Shown here: piece by piece, positions 7,519 to 9,240 of the stretch
How positions within the stretch are numbered: position 1 is the first letter of the stretch
Layout of the letters: each line of letters begins with the position of its first letter
Position numbers and translations under genes: made by a program
Source: Candidatus Zixiibacteriota bacterium
GTDB taxonomy: Bacteria; Zixibacteria; MSB-5A5; GN15; PGXB01
DNA length: 9,240 nucleotides
Assembly: GCA_026397495.1 (NCBI GenBank)
Contig: JAPLUS010000349.1
Span: 1 to 9,240 of the forward strand
Direction of reading: 5' to 3'
Notes under the pieces: model-generated
The model's input: only the letters and a program-made list of their open reading frames with translations
Database searches by the model: none
Told to the model about the DNA's origin: nothing

Positions 7519-8781
7519 ATGAAACGCCTTTGGCAGACAATTTGTTCACAGTCAGGCCTCATTTTCTATACCGCTTTCAACTACTTTGACAAAATTCTCA
7601 CTTTCGGTGTTCCGTTGATTGTCCTGTATATCTTCGAGGACAAAGCCACCTATAACGAGATTGAATATATCTACTCCATCGCGGCTATCGCGGGAGTCCT
7701 TATTGAACTGGGCGTTAAGAATTATTTCCTTTACGCCTATAAAGAAGCCTCCGATCGGGATAGGCTGGTTACCAATGTCCGTGATATCTTTTTTCTTCAA
7801 TTTGCCCTCTATGCGGGGTTAGGAACCATTATCATTGTTCCTATGCTCTGGATGAAGGTTCAATGGACTATAGCCTATTTCTTCATACTGGCCAGAACCC
7901 TCTTCATGTATTTCCTGTCTTTCTTTGCCATCTATTATCGATTGATTGATAAGCCGTCGCGGATTTTTATCTCGTCTATCTGCGTCAATGCCGGGACAAT
8001 TCTGCTGCTCCTTGTCGCCCATCGCTGGTTCGAAAAGATCGATCTGCTTTATTTTTTCGCAGGGCAGATGCTGCTCGTAGCCGGAGTGGTCTTTTATTTT
8101 GTCTTCCGGCGGGTAAAGATTAATTTGCTTGATATGACAAAGTTCATCCGCCGTTCGCTGTTTTATGCCTGGCCGATAGTCCTTAACATCTTCCTCTTTA
8201 TGTTTATAAACAACTACGGCAAGGTCTATGCCAGAAATTTCCTCTCGGCCGATGAAATGTTTCAAATATCGTTTGTGCAACGGCTGGCTTTGATCATACA
8301 GCTGGCTCATTCTTCCGCCGCGGCATACCTTTCGAAACATATTTTCATCGATGTCAATGACGGGGTCAATACCAAGATCTTCAGTCTGTACAGCATCGCC
8401 ATGTTTGTCAGTACCGGTCTGGTTTTTGCTGCGCTGTGGGGCATTAACATTCTGAAGCTTAAGGAAACTGTGAACATCGATCTGGTCACCATACTCATAG
8501 TCATCTATACCATAGCTTGGTGTTACACCGCCTATTTTGAACTTTATGTCAATAAAATGAACAAGAATAAATTCATCCTGGCGTTCTCTCTTGTCTCGGC
8601 CATTCTGTTTCTGGCAGTCCTTCATTTTGCGTGGAGCCAACCGCTGGTCAATATCACTCTGGCGATGACAATAAGCATGCTCTGTAATCTAAGTCTGATG
8701 TTGGTATTCTTGTTCCGGAAAGGGAATAAAAAATATGTTGAAAAAGTTCTTGTCGCTGAGTATAGCGATTCTGCCGTTTAA
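7519..8781 (+). CDS. Wzx-like polysaccharide flippase (MOP superfamily)
   Basis: The protein has 420 residues and about 12 hydrophobic segments, near residues 12-38, 50-74, 90-112, 116-140, 147-168, 176-196, 213-232, 247-270, 287-308, 321-343, 350-370 and 375-398. There is no cleavable signal peptide. This layout, the length and the gene-cluster setting fit inner-membrane Wzx flippases that move undecaprenyl-pyrophosphate-linked oligosaccharides to the periplasmic face. Sequence motifs are weak, as is usual for Wzx, so substrate cannot be read from it; the expected cargo is the nonulosonate-containing repeat made by this operon. The ATG directly follows the upstream TAG with no spacer, and GGAAAGGA sits in the last codons of the preceding gene. 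Its final 47 bases overlap the start of the acyltransferase gene in another frame. Alternative calls are another MOP-family exporter or a membrane protein of unknown role. Confidence 0.82.
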   Translation: MKRLWQTICSQSGLIFYTAFNYFDKILTFGVPLIVLYIFEDKATYNEIEYIYSIAAIAGVLIELGVKNYFLYAYKEASDRDRLVTNVRDIFFLQFALYAGLGTIIIVPMLWMKVQWTIAYFFILARTLFMYFLSFFAIYYRLIDKPSRIFISSICVNAGTILLLLVAHRWFEKIDLLYFFAGQMLLVAGVVFYFVFRRVKINLLDMTKFIRRSLFYAWPIVLNIFLFMFINNYGKVYARNFLSADEMFQISFVQRLALIIQLAHSSAAAYLSKHIFIDVNDGVNTKIFSLYSIAMFVSTGLVFAALWGINILKLKETVNIDLVTILIVIYTIAWCYTAYFELYVNKMNKNKFILAFSLVSAILFLAVLHFAWSQPLVNITLAMTISMLCNLSLMLVFLFRKGNKKYVEKVLVAEYSDSAV

Positions 8782-9240
8782 TCGGCTGAGAATATTCCTG
8801 TATCGCCTTCTTCTGGGTTATGATATAACTTACAATTCCCGAATCGGGATGTTCAATTTCCTCTGTCTCGGCAAATGCCGCATCGTTGCCGGAAGGGTCG
8901 GTAACTTTAATTACATCAATGCGAATCACTTTGAGATGGCGCCGGGAAGCGAGGTTCGTCGTTTTAACAAATTCAGGTTTCTCAATCGAGTTACTATTGG
9001 TCGTGATTCGGTTATTGCGGTAAAGAACAGTTTCACCGGTTTCGGCGAGATGGTCCCATCATTGAAGCGCTACGAAAATGTCACTATCGGAGAGTGTACC
9101 ATAATCACCCGTCGACATTCTTTCGATGCCGTTGATTCGATAACTATCGGTGATAATGTTACTTTCGCCGGGAGCGATATACAAGTCTGGACCCATGGTT
9201 TCGACGAGAAGCATGTCCGCGTGCAGTCACCGGTTACAAT
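8735..9240 (+). CDS. Hexapeptide-repeat (left-handed beta-helix) acyltransferase, 3' end beyond window
   Basis: This open frame has no stop before the window edge and gives 168 complete codons. After a hydrophobic/basic start (MLKKFLSLSIAILPFNRLR) come hexapeptide-like turns: VTIGRDSVIAVKNS (87-100), NVTIGECTIITRRHS (115-129) and ITIGDNVTFAGSDIQVWTHGFD (from 136), typical of O- or N-acyltransferases of the WcaF/NodL/LpxA-fold type. The histidine in THGFD (154) sits where such enzymes often place their catalytic base. It probably acetylates a sugar of the glycan using acetyl-CoA, in the cytosol. The start at 8735 is chosen from the purine-rich AAAGGGA nine bases upstream and the even reading through the overlap; it overlaps the flippase gene by 47 bases, more than the other overlaps here. 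The C-terminal part, including any remaining coils, is not visible. Confidence 0.82.
   Translation, partial: MLKKFLSLSIAILPFNRLRIFLYRLLLGYDITYNSRIGMFNFLCLGKCRIVAGRVGNFNYINANHFEMAPGSEVRRFNKFRFLNRVTIGRDSVIAVKNSFTGFGEMVPSLKRYENVTIGECTIITRRHSFDAVDSITIGDNVTFAGSDIQVWTHGFDEKHVRVQSPVT

Noticed and set aside
7819..8640. 273-codon open frame on the minus strand opposite the flippase
   Set aside because: Its composition (rich in Asp, Lys, Gln) is the antisense image of membrane-segment codons, with no recognisable domain; the plus-strand gene explains the stretch.

Overview
The window is a one-strand biosynthetic operon, every gene on the + strand, for a nonulosonic acid of the pseudaminic acid type and the surface glycan that carries it. 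Three genes (pseG, pseH, pseI) identify the pathway well. PseG removes UDP from the 2,4-diacetamido-trideoxy-altrose intermediate, PseH N-acetylates the 4-amino group one step earlier, and PseI condenses the freed sugar with phosphoenolpyruvate. The first two pathway enzymes (PseB dehydratase, PseC aminotransferase) are not here and presumably lie upstream.

Layout: 8-925 aldo/keto reductase; 991-1650 SpsF-type cytidylyltransferase with an apparent internal deletion; 1640-2886 class III (glutamate-1-semialdehyde-like) aminotransferase broken by a deletion plus frame change near 1966; 2912-4027 pseG; 4014-4586 pseH; 4574-5626 pseI; 5668-7518 asparagine-synthetase-like protein without the glutaminase cysteine; 7519-8781 Wzx-like flippase with about 12 membrane segments; 8735-9240 start of a left-handed beta-helix (hexapeptide) acyltransferase that runs off the window. 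Gaps between genes are at most 65 bases, several genes overlap, and no internal terminator was seen, so this reads as one transcript.

Pathway sense: sugar synthesis (pseG/H/I) and probable CMP activation (the SpsF-type enzyme) are followed by probable tailoring (the amide-forming synthetase and the acyltransferase) and export of a lipid-linked unit (the flippase). No glycosyltransferase or Wzy polymerase is visible, so the locus must continue outside. The reductase, cytidylyltransferase and aminotransferase form a contiguous module of unclear chemistry beside the core genes.

Organism: a bacterium with medium GC, dense operons, good Shine-Dalgarno sites and Wzx-dependent glycan export, probably Gram-negative and environmental. 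Nothing in the window fixes the phylum. The main anomaly is that two neighbouring genes, in an otherwise intact operon, each seem to have lost an internal piece of roughly 40 codons. This is either real decay of the module or an assembly fault.
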